Origin: Whitmania pigra
Taxonomy: Eukaryota > Annelida > Clitellata > Hirudinida > Haemopidae
DNA: 64,000 nucleotides
NCBI GenBank assembly: GCA_021613335.1
Contig: JAJTWR010000242.1
Location: 609,501-673,500 of the forward strand
Reading direction: 5' to 3'
Numbering within the stretch: position 1 is the stretch's first letter; each line of letters starts with the position of its first letter. The notes under the pieces were generated by a model. It saw only the letters and a program-made list of their open reading frames with translations. It was not told the origin of the DNA and did not search any database. Below are positions 1-12,600 of this stretch, piece by piece. Both the position numbers and the translations under genes were made by a program.

Positions 1-132
1 TACTTTCTTTTTTTTCTTATTACTCCGCTTTGGAGCTCAGACAGGGATCATCAGATGAGATTCTACAGTCTTCGAACATTTCGTCCCTTTGAATCTCATA
101 CGTTTTCGGTGGGGATTGAGGCGAGCATGATA

Positions 133-419
133 TTTCATATATTTATTTACAAATACAACAATAACATCATTATATTTATTATAGAAATAGAGAATGTCGA
201 TCGCCTCCACCCCAGCTGCCTACAGTTGTCATAAAAGTTTTCAGTTGCTTCTTCATACCGTGTACTCAATATATGCAAACTGGACCTTATAATTTCTTTG
301 CGCGACCGCGGTTTGGTCCATTTCTCCGGACAATACCGCATCTCTCGGCCAACAATTCTAGTGTCGTAGCCCAATATAAACGAACATAAGACAAATATAA
401 CAACCAACTGTACACGCAA
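133..419 (-). CDS. possible exon of a small secreted protein (unrecognised)
   Basis: An open frame begins, on the minus strand, with a hydrophobic stretch (LVVIFVLCSFILG) that resembles a signal peptide core. A polar, charged domain with two cysteines follows (RYCPEKW and YDNCRQLGW), then a short hydrophobic tail. There is no in-frame ATG. An AG acceptor lies just before the TTG that opens the hydrophobic run, so if real this is an internal or last exon whose start is elsewhere. Codon content looks more protein-like than the surrounding AT-rich sequence. I do not recognise the family. It could be chance or part of a decayed mobile element, since a LINE relic lies immediately to the right. Confidence 0.22.
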
Positions 420-465
420 TCGTATACAAAAAGGTTATTCAACAAAATTAGATTAGTCTCAGTCA

Positions 466-1690
466 AGAACTTTTCTTAAGATGTGTGCTGTCCCGCAGAG
501 AACAATTTTCTTCATTTCAATAGGCGATGGGTTACCGGGGATGCAATTCAGGTACTCTTTAAATTTCTTTGATAGTGTTCCGAGTGCACCTATAACCACT
601 GGTATCACCTGAACCCTCGCCCCCACATTCTCCGAATTTCTATCTGTAAGTCCTTGTATTTAATCAATTTTTACACTTCCGTTTGGGCCACATTGGAATC
701 ATCTAGTACAGCAACATCAATTATCAAGCGTGTTCTTTTATTGTTGTCATGATAGATGAGATCTGGCCTGTTTGCAGGTATTGTCCTATCTGTAATTACT
801 GAGTGATCCAACATCAACACTCCTTGATCTAAATTTGTGACTCCACTTAGTGTATGTTCATATCATTTGTTGGATTTCCACATTCTTTGCTGATCTTCCA
901 GTGAATGTACCTGGCGACTCTGTTGTGTATGTCTAAGTATTCCTTGGTAGCCAACGTGCTGCATCCTGATATTAAATGGCTGATACTTTCAACATGTCGG
1001 TGGCACATTCTACATGAACTGTCGGTGTCTTGATGTAGGATCATCTTCTTGTAATATTTTGTCTGCAAGGCCTGATCTTGAGCTGCAATTATTGAACTTT
1101 CTGTCTCAGCTTTTAGATCACACTTTCTAAGCCATTGTACACTTGATTTTTTACTGTGGTTGCATTATCGGAATTTTTAATGAATTGTCCGAGGCTTCAC
1201 CATAATTCTTTCTAATTTTTCTGTTTCCATTCCATTAAATCCTGTCCCATTTGTATTCTTTTTGTATCATTCAGTTTATATTTCAATTTAATTTTACATG
1301 CTTCCTTCTGCAGGGAAAATTTTCTTCTGGATTTATCCCATGTTCTCACCAATTGTATCAATTTTCCATCTGTTGTAGCAATATATTCTCCCAGATTGAA
1401 GATACTTTGTTGATATGCTGATAACAGTTCAATTATGCCTCTACCCCCATTACTCCTTTTCACATACATTCTGTCAACATCTGCTCTTGGGTGATGCATT
1501 CCATTCACATTTAGTATTTTTCTAGTTTTTCTATCACATTTTTCTATTTCTGATTTTAGCCATGGAATTATTCCAAACCCATATATGAAAACTGGTACTA
1601 TTATTGATTGAACAAACTATTGATTGCTGTTATCTTATTTTTAGCACTAAGTTGATTTTTAAGGATTTTTATTATTCGACTAAAATATTC
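466..1690 (-). pseudogene. 3' half of a REL-endonuclease non-LTR retrotransposon (LINE), decayed
   Basis: Read on the minus strand, several frames carry pieces of one protein in order. Near 1212-1508 is the region after the reverse transcriptase palm (HHPRADVDRMYVKRSNGGRG). At 847-1068 is the conserved zinc-knuckle block, CRMCHRHVESISHLISGC. Around 719-768 is the restriction-like endonuclease motif: RPD, then 14 residues, then D in LIIDVAVLDDS. Around 520-620 are remnants of the terminal VIPVVIGALGT-type block. Frameshifts and stops separate the pieces, so it cannot encode a working enzyme. The RPD..D motif and zinc knuckle are typical of the R2/R4/CRE type of LINE. A likely N-terminal piece of the same type lies at 41.64 kb. 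Confidence 0.7.
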
Positions 1691-1894
1691 CTTTTTCAAC
1701 TTTTCTTTCATCAATTTATTCTTGATATATTATAAATAATTATAATATATTAATTTATAATTAATTATAATTATAATTAATTATAATTATAATTGTTTAT
1801 AATTTTTTATTAATTAATTATTATATTATAATATTAATAATATTTTATTATTATTATTATATTATTATTATTATTAATTATAATAATTAGTCGC
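1691..1894. repeat. AT-rich low-complexity tract
   Basis: Almost pure A/T with interleaved TAATTATAATTA and TTATTATTA motifs. No reading frame or element end is visible. Confidence 0.8.
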
Positions 1895-1949
1895 AGGGCT
1901 CTTTTGATCAGGTGAGACTAGTTTTGGAAAGGAGCCCAGAAAGTCTGTG

Positions 1950-2200
1950 GTCGACACCTACAAAAATATTTCACCTAGAGATCGACCCCTAATAAAATAT
2001 TTCATCTTATGGCCGACCTCTAAAAAAATATTTCATCCTGTGGACGACCCCTAACAAAATATTTCATCTTGTCTTATATCTCATATTCGACTTTTAAAAA
2101 GATATTTCAACCCGTGGTAGACTCTTTAAAAAATAATCCCGCGATAGACCCCTAACAAAATTTCGTTTTATGGTCGACCCCTAAAAAAAATTCATATTTT
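1950..2200. repeat. minisatellite of about 35-40 bp units
   Basis: Six or seven imperfect tandem units of the form GTCGACCCCTAAAAAAATATTTCAT followed by a short variable spacer. Each unit has a GRYCGACC core followed by a run of A and ATTTCAT. A related GGTCGACCCTATAAAA unit recurs at 59.09-59.17 kb. Confidence 0.7.
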
Positions 2201-2466
2201 ATATTTTATATTTTCATATTATTTTGTAATAAAACAATTTTTAAAAAATTAAGTGATAACAACACATTTTAAAAACGCTATATTTTTTAAATATCTGCTT
2301 TATTTAGAAACGTTTTTGCCAATTATTTAGTTTTTTATTTAATTAATATGAGTTAGTTTTGCATTTACTATTTTTTTACATTTGGATTATATATATTTAT
2401 ACAAAAAGGGCAAATATATTACAAGGCCAAAAGTACACTACGAACCTGTAAGAGTTTGTTTATAAA

Positions 2467-3652
2467 ATGGCGATGTGTGCGAAGGCTGTGTTTCACGCGA
2501 GGAAGGCTGTAAGACCTTTATTTGCTTTACTTTATTTTTTTTTACAAAACTTTAATGGCTTGAAAAGTTGTATCGGTGTGATGCAATATTTTCACTGAAC
2601 TTTGCGTAACAAATGCTTCGTTGAATATATTGTTTCAACTGTAGAATTCTATAATCAGCACTTATTAGTTAAATTATTTTTGTAATAAACTTTGTTTTTT
2701 AATTACCTAGGGACCACACTCATGCCAGTTTATGAGATGCCTATTTACAAAAGGTAAGGAGGTAGAGAAAGAAGGAGTTTCAAAACGTCAGTTGAAGCTT
2801 GCTAACGAAAGTTTAACCTCAACCAATTATAATATGGGCATGCTCAAGAAAAAGAGGTTTGGGTCTAATACATGCTTTAAACCTTAGACGTGCCTTATGT
2901 TATTTGGTTCTTAGAGATGTTAACTTTATTAAATTCCCAGATCATTAACGAATAAGAGTGGTTATGTTCCACCTGCAAACATTCAAGAAATCATTAAAAA
3001 TGTTGGCTCCAAATACTTTGGAGATGAGTGGAATAGAGCACAATTGGTTGACCCCATCTTCAAGTTCAAAGTATTTTCTATTCAGAATCTTAAAATTAGT
3101 TTAAGCTAATTATAATGATAGTTATGAGAAATGCTTATTGTGATAGGCTAACGCTGGTTTTATTTAAAAAATTCTTTTGTTGATAGGTGTTATCAGAAAT
3201 AATTTCACAGACAGACCATGATGTGCCTAATGCTCATTTAAGTGACATGAGTAACATGTCAGATGTGATTGATTTCTTTGAAACTGAAGTCAAAGAAACA
3301 AATGCATATGAAGACCTTGCTGCTGGGAATCTTGTAAGTTTGTAACATTCATGTGGCTAATTGTAAAGCCTTGTTTCGGTTACTTGGTATAATCGTGATT
3401 TTTATAAAACAACTGTACAAATGGTTATTATTTAACTATATATTCATGTTGCAGGCAAAACTTCCTAAAAACCTGAGCATCCAGCTTGAGGCTCATAGGT
3501 TTGATCCAGAGACTGACACAATGTTTGGTGGCCGAACTGCTTTCCCTGGTTCTGACACTGTGGTGATTGGTATCCAATACAAAAGAAAGTACAAGGACAT
3601 CAAAACTACCAAAGAAAAAGCTGGATTTGCAAATTATTACTATGGATACTAA
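2467..3652 (+). CDS. MRPL50: mitochondrial ribosomal protein mL50 (MRPL50)
   Basis: Five exons (2467-2508, 2711-2856, 2941-3070, 3187-3333, 3455-3652) join in frame to a 220-residue protein. All introns are GT..AG and all phases close. The product is a component of the large subunit of the mitochondrial ribosome. The basic N-terminus is consistent with mitochondrial import. The family core is visible as SGYVPPANIQEIIKNV, followed by KFKVLSEIISQTDHDVPNAHL, DVIDFFETEV and a LPKNLSIQLEAHRFDPETD stretch, matching the order in animal mL50. The start chosen is the first ATG of a short exon. The C-terminal extension after ETDTMFGGRTAFPGSDTVV is longer than in the human protein. A plain AATAAA lies a few bases after the stop. 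Confidence 0.85.
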
Positions 3653-3654
3653 CT

Positions 3655-3680
3655 GTTGAAATAAAATAAATATAATTTTT
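3655..3680 (+). terminator. polyadenylation signal of MRPL50
   Basis: AAATAAAATAAATA begins about 7 bases after the TAA stop at 3650-3652 and contains overlapping AATAAA hexamers. Confidence 0.5.
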
Positions 3681-5996
3681 ATTGGCATCAGTTGCTTGTG
3701 GCACAGGGAGGGGAGGTACAATATTTCTCAAAATTTATAAATATTTTATTGATCCTAACACATCTCCAGTATATTAGGAAAACTATTGACAAATATTTAC
3801 TTATTGTAAGTTTGTTTTTATTGTAAGTAAATGCCTTTGCTTTCAAGTGTGAATTTAATTGTTTTGCACTCTAATCTACTAGTTCTGGACTTCACTGATT
3901 TAATATCTATGTATTGTGTATTGACCTATGTTAAAATCCTGCCTTATACCTCTAATGTGAGGTTCGAAAGTTAGTTAAGCGAACTAAAGTTCTTTACAAT
4001 TTAGTTGAATTGTTGGGTAGATCCAAATTCCTTTTGCAATGGAGGCGTTGGGCAGGTCTTGCCCATAAATTGCCATTTTGGCATTATTTCTGTTATGCTG
4101 ATCTGAATTTTGTAAGTAATTCTCCGAACAAGCTCCCAAGTGGCCTTTTGGATATCTGTTAAGGAGATGTCCACAAATTATGTCAACAAAGTTGAGGGAA
4201 AATGGATGCTTAAGATTAATTGATATCAATAAACTAGGAATATCCAGAATTCGGCAACCCATCATCCAGCATGAATTCATTTTAAATCAGGTACATTAAC
4301 TTCCTTCGAATGACGAGATTATTTGCATTGAGCAGGGCCACCTGCTCAATTTCAATGCCGTTCCCAATTGTAATGCAATTCCAGGTCAGCACCCCGGAGA
4401 AGCCAGGACTAGCTGAGGCACCCCAGTTTACAAAAATAGCTTTACATCATATGCTCCATAGGGGGACTTAGTAATTGATGACTATTCAGCAATGACTAGA
4501 GCTACCATAAGTAGTGTCACGTTCTCGAAGTCCGTAACAAGTAGTACCCCTGCCACCACCAGAAACAAGGAATAGGAACTAAAGCTTTATTTACAAGCTA
4601 AAAATCTTAAACTAAGAACCGCAAAAATCTTCACAAACCGTCACCTATCAGCTCTCATCGAGCCTATATTTACATAAGTTGGATCTGATTAGCAATTCTA
4701 ACAAAATCTACTAAAATATCAGCCAATCAAAATTCACGAAAAAAGGTCAATCCACGTCTTTCAGATGATTAAAGGTATTGTCCTTAAAATAATAATAATG
4801 AATAATCGATATCTAATGAAATGCATTCGCAAGCCATAAATCATCCTACTAATAGCAAATCTAGAAGACGTGTCTGGTTGTCTGCCAGACTCAATCAATG
4901 ACAAGTAGCTTTTTAATTCGCTCCTTTTTATAGTACCTCAGAGTGGGAAAAATCTTCAAAATGGTTTCAAAAAAGCTATATATCCGCAAGTTATTTGGAA
5001 AGATAGCTCTGATTATCTTGAGAAAGAACGAACGCCTATGGTACATGCGAGGACGTGCCCAAAAAATCGAACGATTCTAGGCGTTTTAATAGAACGCCAA
5101 CAATCAACGCTCAAAAACCAGAATATTTAATATCTAATGGCATCCTGGCCAGCTCTTGTTGGTTATCAACATGTCTCCCCATCACCGAATTTTGCAACTT
5201 GTGACAACCATAATGATAGACAATGATTCCTCACATTACTAGAAAAGATTGTCCATAAGCCTATAAATATTGTGCATTTCCCTAGAAGCCCACGACAAAG
5301 GTCCGGTTGGTGTAAATGCTATCCACATTTGCTTCTTAGAGGTCAATCCATGCAAGCACACAAAATCTTACCAAATGCCTAAACTTCCAACTTAATCAAG
5401 GGCACAGAAAGTTTTATTGTTATGAAAATCACAAATTCGTATCCAAGTAGCAAGAAAACAATGATCGCATCCTAAAATAGAATGGTGAATGTGGAGCACA
5501 TGGTAAACTTTGCATCTTTTTGATTTGTTGCAGAATGACTTCACATTTGATTGTAGCCTACAAATACATTGAACTAGTACACTTTGGTGTGGAGGATGTA
5601 TTGCTGGTCAACATGTTTTGAAGATGTTCTGGAATTCTTACAATAAAAATCACATGATGCAGCCAAAAAAGAGACTAAAATGTCATTTGTTGGTCCTGAA
5701 TGGAGTCATAAAAATATTGGAGTAACAAACTAAATTTTAAGATTCACTATCACAACCTCACTGGTCAGATTAGAAAATTGATCCAATAGTGAATGAGATC
5801 CCAATAGTTTGTTTGCATCAAAAACAAAACGAAAACAAAAATTGGACAAGTCTCACTAAGGCATCGAACATCAAATGAATTCCTGATAACTTTAGAGTCC
5901 TCACAAGATATGTTGCATAATGAAAGCATACAAATACATGAAAATCTATAAAGTCATAAGCCTTCAAAGTAAAATGCATTTCGACTAAATAGAAAG
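3681..5996. other. intergenic region between MRPL50 and spectraplakin, both ending into it
   Basis: No gene is supported here. A 98-codon minus-strand frame at 3984-4280 shows no domain and has no splice context that I trust. The region holds an interspersed-repeat arm (4395-4475) and a 35-bp inverted copy of coding sequence from the spectraplakin last exon (4932-4966). The stretch around 4520-4740, read in reverse, has an AATAAA and could be part of a long terminal repeat or another transposon, but no matching ends were found. Confidence 0.5.
4395..4480 (-). repeat. interspersed repeat arm shared with 26.23-26.33 kb
   Basis: On the minus strand this reads AAAGCTATTTTTGTAAACTG followed by GGGTGCCTC. 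The same words, with AAACTAGAGGTGCCTC, occur on the plus strand at about 26250-26282, just inside a hAT-like terminus at 26067. Two copies in opposite orientation suggest fragments of one DNA transposon family. Confidence 0.5.
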
Positions 5997-6605
5997 TCAC
6001 GATTTCGAGGTTTTAAGATGGCAATTTCTTCCGGGCACTGGTGACCCTCCGACGGAAGTCGTTCCGAGGAAAGTCCGGGATCCGACCAAAGGTAGCCTCG
6101 AACCATTTTGAAGATTTTTCCCACTCTGAGGTACTTTTCCACTCAGTGGTATTTTGCTCACCTTGGAGCTCTTAGCATCAGCTACAGCAGTTTTGTGAGG
6201 TTTGGAAGAAAGACTGTGTACAGAGGAAGTGGGGGATGGATTGCTGAGGAAGTCTGGTGTGCGTGACCGGACGGAGGAGGAGGTCGGCGTTTTCCGCCCT
6301 CCCGGAGTGCTCGAACCCGAGTTGTCGTGACGATGACGAGACGTACAATAAGGAGACCTGGAAGCATCCGAGGAAGGGGATTGCAGCTGTTGCGTTGATT
6401 CGCCACCTAAAAGCAAGTTTTACGTGGAGAGAATATTATGGAATATGAAGCACAATAATATACAACTGACTTAGCACGGCAGAAGTGAGCGATGACTTTC
6501 TCTTCGCTTGAAAACCGACACGTGCCTGAGAAACACCCTCAGCAAGAACAAACTTTTCCCTCCATTCACTGCTTGATCTACCTTTTGCTACAATGTTTGA
6601 CAAAT
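5997..6605 (-). CDS. spectraplakin: C-terminal tail with SxIP motif
   Basis: Exons 6471-6605 and 5997-6406 (stop TGA at 5997-5999). The first begins with [20 protein letters not shown], closely matching the segment that follows GAS2 in MACF1 and dystonin. The second is rich in Ser, Arg, Pro and Gly ([32 protein letters not shown]) and contains [12 protein letters not shown] fits the SxIP motif that recruits EB1 to growing microtubule ends. A GT donor lies right before that motif (AAG|GTGAGC), so an isoform lacking it is possible. Reading through is favoured because the downstream frame stays open and protein-like for 53 codons. Confidence 0.8.
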
Positions 6606-9600
6606 CTGAATGAATATAATTCAATGTTGGGGTCATTCCACGTTAAATCAACACAGCATCTGACATTACCACCTTGGTTGGACACATTTTTTAACCTATA
6701 TGAGTAAATTAAAAACTAAAATTTTTGACATTTTGATCAATAGGTGTCAGAAATACAGGTCGTTGAACTTTTACCAAATGCCAACACTTCCATGGTTGAG
6801 AAGCTGTAGGTTTAGTTCTAGAACACCTAGTAAAATAATATTTACAAATAATTAAAGGTATTCGAATGCTCTGTTTGGGCAAGCTTCTTACAAAATTTTA
6901 TTTTTAATATTTAATGAATTATTTTTCAATTTATTTTTTTTTATGTATTTGGCTTGCAGCTTCTCAACTATCTGAGGTTTTAGCCAAAGTTCAACAAACT
7001 ATATTTCAGATAAAGACAGACCAAAAAAGCTAAAATTTTAGTTTTTTAATTTAGTTGTCTAGGTTAACAAATTTCAACAAAATCCAAGAAGATGATGTCA
7101 GATGTTGTGCTGATTTGACCTGGACTGTCCCATAAAGCAATTCAACAAAAAAGAAAATACTTCTGCAGGGATCGTTGCTTTCCAGATATTTTGAGAGAGT
7201 CACCCAACCACCTCCAACCCTCACCATGACCGTGCTGTTCAGAAAACGAACCAAGCATAACTTTCCTTTGTCGCCAAACTACGTAAAACCACGTGACATC
7301 GTTATCAACACTGGGCGTTAAGAGTTAAGAGAGACAAGGATCACCTACTCTGTATTTGCCATCAGACACTTTGTTGACCAAATACTTTTGCTGACATTTG
7401 CACATTGTCAGTTGTTCTTCAATGTTTTTGTGAATCTGCTCAGCTTCTGACACTGGTTGGTTTTTTAATTTCTGGGAATGAACAAGATGCAAGGTTTTGA
7501 ATTAAACCTCATGTGAATAACTTGGGCAGATTGCATTCAAAATGCCATGTGAAGGTTAATAGATTGTAATCTTGCATTTACAATCAGACACGTCCAATAA
7601 TAAAACTAATAACATTATTGCTAAAACAGTAAAGCACCCTTGAATCACCAGCACCATAAGATTAAACATGTTCACAAGCACTTGTGTTGTTTTAGCAAAC
7701 TAATACTAAATTCAGTGATGGTCTAGTAAAGATTACAGGAACCAAGATACTTTATAAGATACTAGATGAAATAAGATGAAAATCCAAACCTTAGGTTCAA
7801 GATTGAGTTTTTGAACAAACTCTTTGTAATGAATTCTTCCTGACTTACTGATGTCAAGTTCATCAAATGCAGCATTCATATCTCCGGGTTTGCATTGAAA
7901 TCCTATTAAAGTTTCAAACAATAGAATCAAAAATAATTAGAGAAATGTAATCAATGTCCCATTATCAGCAGATTCCTGGATTTCATAATGAACATCATCA
8001 CAACAAAAGAGAATAACTTAAAATATTCACTCAATGCAGTGAGGCCATCAATGAACTCTTTCCTGCTCAATGATCCATCTTTCTTGTGATTGGTCAGTTG
8101 GAATAAATCCCCAATGTCAATCTTTTTGCTGCTGACCCAATTTGAAAATCTTGTGGACCATTTGAGAAAGTTGAAATGACTTGAAGCCCTGAGCTAGTTA
8201 TTGTTATAAATAACATGGTTTAATTGTTGCCAAAACTAATGGGAACATGTCACTTATTTAATTATTAATTAATTGGTTAAAAATTTATTTTTACCTAACT
8301 GCTTATTAATTAAGAATTTATTTACATAAATCAGAAGTTGATCAATAAGAGACTAAAGAAATCACCTCAAGGAGTTTTGAAAATATTTCTTGAAGTTTCT
8401 TCTTGCGATCGTGCGACACCTTCCAAATAAGTTTCCACTTGTTGTTCAAGTTGACCAGTTTTGGGTTTGCAATTTGCTTGCTTGTTGCTTGCAACTTCTT
8501 CGAGTGACAAGGACTCAAGAACTTCTCCACGACTTTCTTCTTCTCGGTCAGTTCGTTGTGGAAATCCTTTCGAATGCACAAATTAATACAATATAAAATT
8601 AATGCATCTTAAAATCGCAAATGTCTGGAAGATCCGACATCCTGTTCAACTCACAAGATGCTCCTTAAACAGGGCGTCTGCCGTTCCAAGATCTTCGGGA
8701 ATGGAATTATTCTCTTTCAAGGCCAAGAGTGCAAGTTCATCTGAAATCCAGGTGAGAAGGTCATCGAGGACTTCTCGATCCCTCCGAGTTTTGCTCAAAC
8801 CTTCCTCCAACACACGCCTCCTGTGGGCAACCGACTTTTTTATCTGAAATGACATTACATCGTGTAAAGCAAAGGAATAGTTATAACTGATATATTTTTA
8901 TATTTATTTAAAGCATTTTAAGAACACCTTGTGCAGCTGAGCATCAGCAAGTGATTTGCAATAATTTATAGAACCAATGGACGAGGGTTGTGCCTTGTTG
9001 AGGATTTCATGGAAGAGAACATCAACTTCTCTGAAGCTCGCCTCTGCAGTTTTAACGTCACCTTCGATTTTCTGCATCCAAACAGTTATGGGAGGAAGAT
9101 TACATGACAGTCCAACCTAACACAACAAGCAACTCCATACCATTAACTTTTCCAAGGTCACTTCAAATTTTTCTTCTTTGCTGAAGTTTGCATGAAGATT
9201 CAAAGGAATGTCATTGACTTCTTGTTCAATTTGAGAAAGATTTTCATAACAAGCCATCATGGAATCATTGAATTGTTGAGCCTTCAAGAAGTAAATTTCT
9301 TTTTAATAATTTTAAAATATTCAAATAGCATAAATAATTCAATGTTGTTTCATTAACCAATGCAAGGGATTCCTCAATTAGATGCATTTTCTCGTGCCAC
9401 AACTTTTCTGATTCACCAATCAATGACTGCATCCTCGACTTGAAGACATCATCGACGATGTTCAATGACATCAACTTTTCAATGTCTTCTTTCTTTGCTT
9501 CGATCTCCTCATGCAGAGTCTGCGAATAGTTGTAGTTGTATTTGTTCTTCGTTAAACTTACAATATGATTCAATTCGTCAGTAAACTTACAATATGTTGA

Positions 9601-12600
9601 TCTTTCATTGTTCTGACAGTGTGCAGATCACCTCTCAAGTGCACTTCTTGCTTCAATTCACCCACAAACTTCACCATCGACTCCTCCAAAGACTTACAAG
9701 CTTCACTGACTTGTCTCGACTCCACCAACCTTTCGGTCTGACGACGCTCGCTATCAAAAGCCAGGACATGAGGATGGAAAGAAACGACGTTTATCGAAAA
9801 CAATAACTCACCACAAGTTGAGGGCTCGAGATGCTTCTCTCCACTTTTCCTTAATTCCTTCAATCATTTCCTCGAGAATTTTTCTCTCGGGGTCGAGAGG
9901 AGTGCATCTGTCTCTCAGGTGACGACCTTGTCTTAATGTCGAGTGCAGCTGGCACTGTCTGCTTGGAAACTCCAACTGGATCTTCTGCAAAAGTGCGCAA
10001 CGAACACATATCAGTAATTCCTAATAAAATATAACAAATTATATAAACAAATAAAATACAACTCCAAACAACCTTGACAATCTCTGATGAAATGTTTGTC
10101 TGATTCGCAGCTTCCACCTTGGTGACAACATCACTCAACCAATTGTTCAACTCCTTCCAAGAAAGGAAGAACTGCAAAAGAAAAGAAAAGATTAAATAAT
10201 CAAAGATGTCAAAGAGATGAAGTAACTTCGTGAACCCACCCGGTGGTCCTCCCTGTAAGCCCTTTGTAGGTTCCTCCCCCTCTCCTCAGTCCGCATGACG
10301 AGCCTCTTCCACCTCGATTTCGACCCGAAAAGCTGCATCTTCACGTGACTGGCATCTCGTTTTGAACCGAAGTATTTTAAGTAGGTCCCTGTAAGGTCAA
10401 GGTTATGAACCCTGTCCTGGCTCTGAGTTACTTCCTCTTTAAAATCCTGCAGTAAGTAATGTTTCATAAGTAAAGATAGCAAGTGATGCGCATTAGCAAT
10501 GATGGCAGGTGATGTATCATTAATAATGACCAACATGTTCACAAGGATACAAGCCATCACAAGAAATTCAACCAACCTTATGTTCTGACATTTGTTCAAT
10601 CACTGTCTTCAGCAACTTGCTCGGAGTTTTGAATTTGACGGAGAGTTCTTTTTCAGCCCCACCCATCCAATCGTCATGGTGATTCATGGCTGCATGGAAC
10701 ACTTGAACTTTCTTCATGTGGTCTTCTAGTTTCTCCTTCAGAGTGAAGAATAGAGTTTAAAAATCATAAATTCTGCATTGGTTGTCACGACAACCCACCT
10801 TCTCGATCTTGGACTTGATCACAGCATCACAGGCCTGAGCCTCCAACTTGACCAGTCCTAACTGGAGATCAACAGCTTGATCCTCTCTGCATCTCAGCTT
10901 CATCTCTTCTCCGTTAAACAACAACATCCTCGACTCATCCAATTTCCTCTCCAAATCTTGATAATGTTTCTGAAGACAACAACAATTAATGGCAATACAA
11001 AAACAAAAGTGAACAAATAAATTACATAAGCTTTCAAATGATCAGCAAATTACCATGAATTTCTGATACTCATTCTGAACTGTAGTGGGCAAAGCACCTG
11101 GCAACTGAACAATTTTTAGTTGTTTGCAGTACTTCATCAGCCATGCACTCAAATCTTCAACACTCTTCATGAAATCTTTCACCTGTCAAAGCAATCAACT
11201 CAGCATTAATTACATGCCTCAGAGGCAAATAGTGAGCCTCAAAAACATCATTAAGTCTTGAGCTCTAGTAACATATAAAATAAAATTCAAATTTCAAGCA
11301 TTCAGTAACTTAGCATCACCTTGGTTGCCTTTGTATAACAATAACACTTTAAACTCTGAACAGCTAATGTTACCTCCTTCAAGCAGTCAAGCAAGTAGTT
11401 CTTCTTCTGTCTGGCCAAGCAATGAACCAACTCGTAGGTGTCGTTCAGTTCTTGAAGTTTTGATGAAAGTTTGGACGGCGGCAAAAGTTGGGTGCTTTCT
11501 TTGGAACTCGGCGTGCTGGACGGAGTCGAATCGATGGGACATGACTTGAGCAGCGTGTCGTTAATTCTTTCGTTCAACTTTTTTATCGACGGCAATTGAT
11601 TGTCCACATTATCCAGCAACATCTACATAATAAACATTGGTTTCTGATGGCATCTTGGACAGACATTTTAATGAGCACTTCAAAAAGCAAGAAAAACTGA
11701 CTTCAATGTTCTTCAAATGAGCTTCAATGTACTTTGGATCTCCACATGCTTCGTCAAGAGTCTGAATATCAGCTTCGACTTGTTGCAGGTGGCCGATGAT
11801 ATCATCCATCGTCTGATCCAACTCCCCAACCTCCACCAGACCTTCGGCCAAGGCCATCTGTTAATCACATTCGAACAAATGATTAAAGAGCTGTTGCTTG
11901 TTTGAGCCCCATAATGAACTGTGCCTTTAAAGGCAAGAGAAAAGAATAAACGAGCAAAAAAGTACCTCGCGTTCATTCGTGGCCTGCAGGATCCTGTTCC
12001 AGGTTTCGTTGAGAGCACGAACCTTAGCAACAAAACTGACGTGCAGAGGAGTCTTTACGGCAATGAGTTCAGCGAGGTGATTTATGTTCTCGAGATCGGG
12101 CAGGTGTGGATGTAATTGCCTCATGAATACCTGTCAGCCAATGAAAACATGAAACAAATGTTGACATCAATTTTAATAAGACAAACCTTCAACTCCTCAA
12201 TTTGTATTTTTATGGCCCTCATTTCTGAAGCCACTCCCGAACAAGTCAACCTCAGCAATTTCTCCTCAGTTTCTTGCATCCATGTCAACAATTTCTGGAA
12301 ATGAACGTCGTTTCATGGCGGACGTTGTGAATTGAAATCAATTGAAATACGGATCAACGTCTGCACAAACCTCGTGCTGCTCTTCAAACTTGAGAGTCAA
12401 ATCCTCACCGAGATCGAGTTCTTCCTTCTTCTGCAAAATGGCTTCCTTCAACTCTTCCACCAATTCCCTCAGGTAAGCACAATCTCTGCTGACTTTGTGT
12501 TCTGCTCCATCCTCACACAACCTTTTCAACTCACCACCAAATGCCTCACAAGCTTCGACCTCCTTTCCATATAATGACAACTCTTTCATGAGATTCTTCA

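Noticed and set aside
3984..4280. 98-residue minus-strand frame
   Set aside because: No domain, no leader, no conserved motif and no neighbouring exon in phase; likely chance in a long gene-free stretch.
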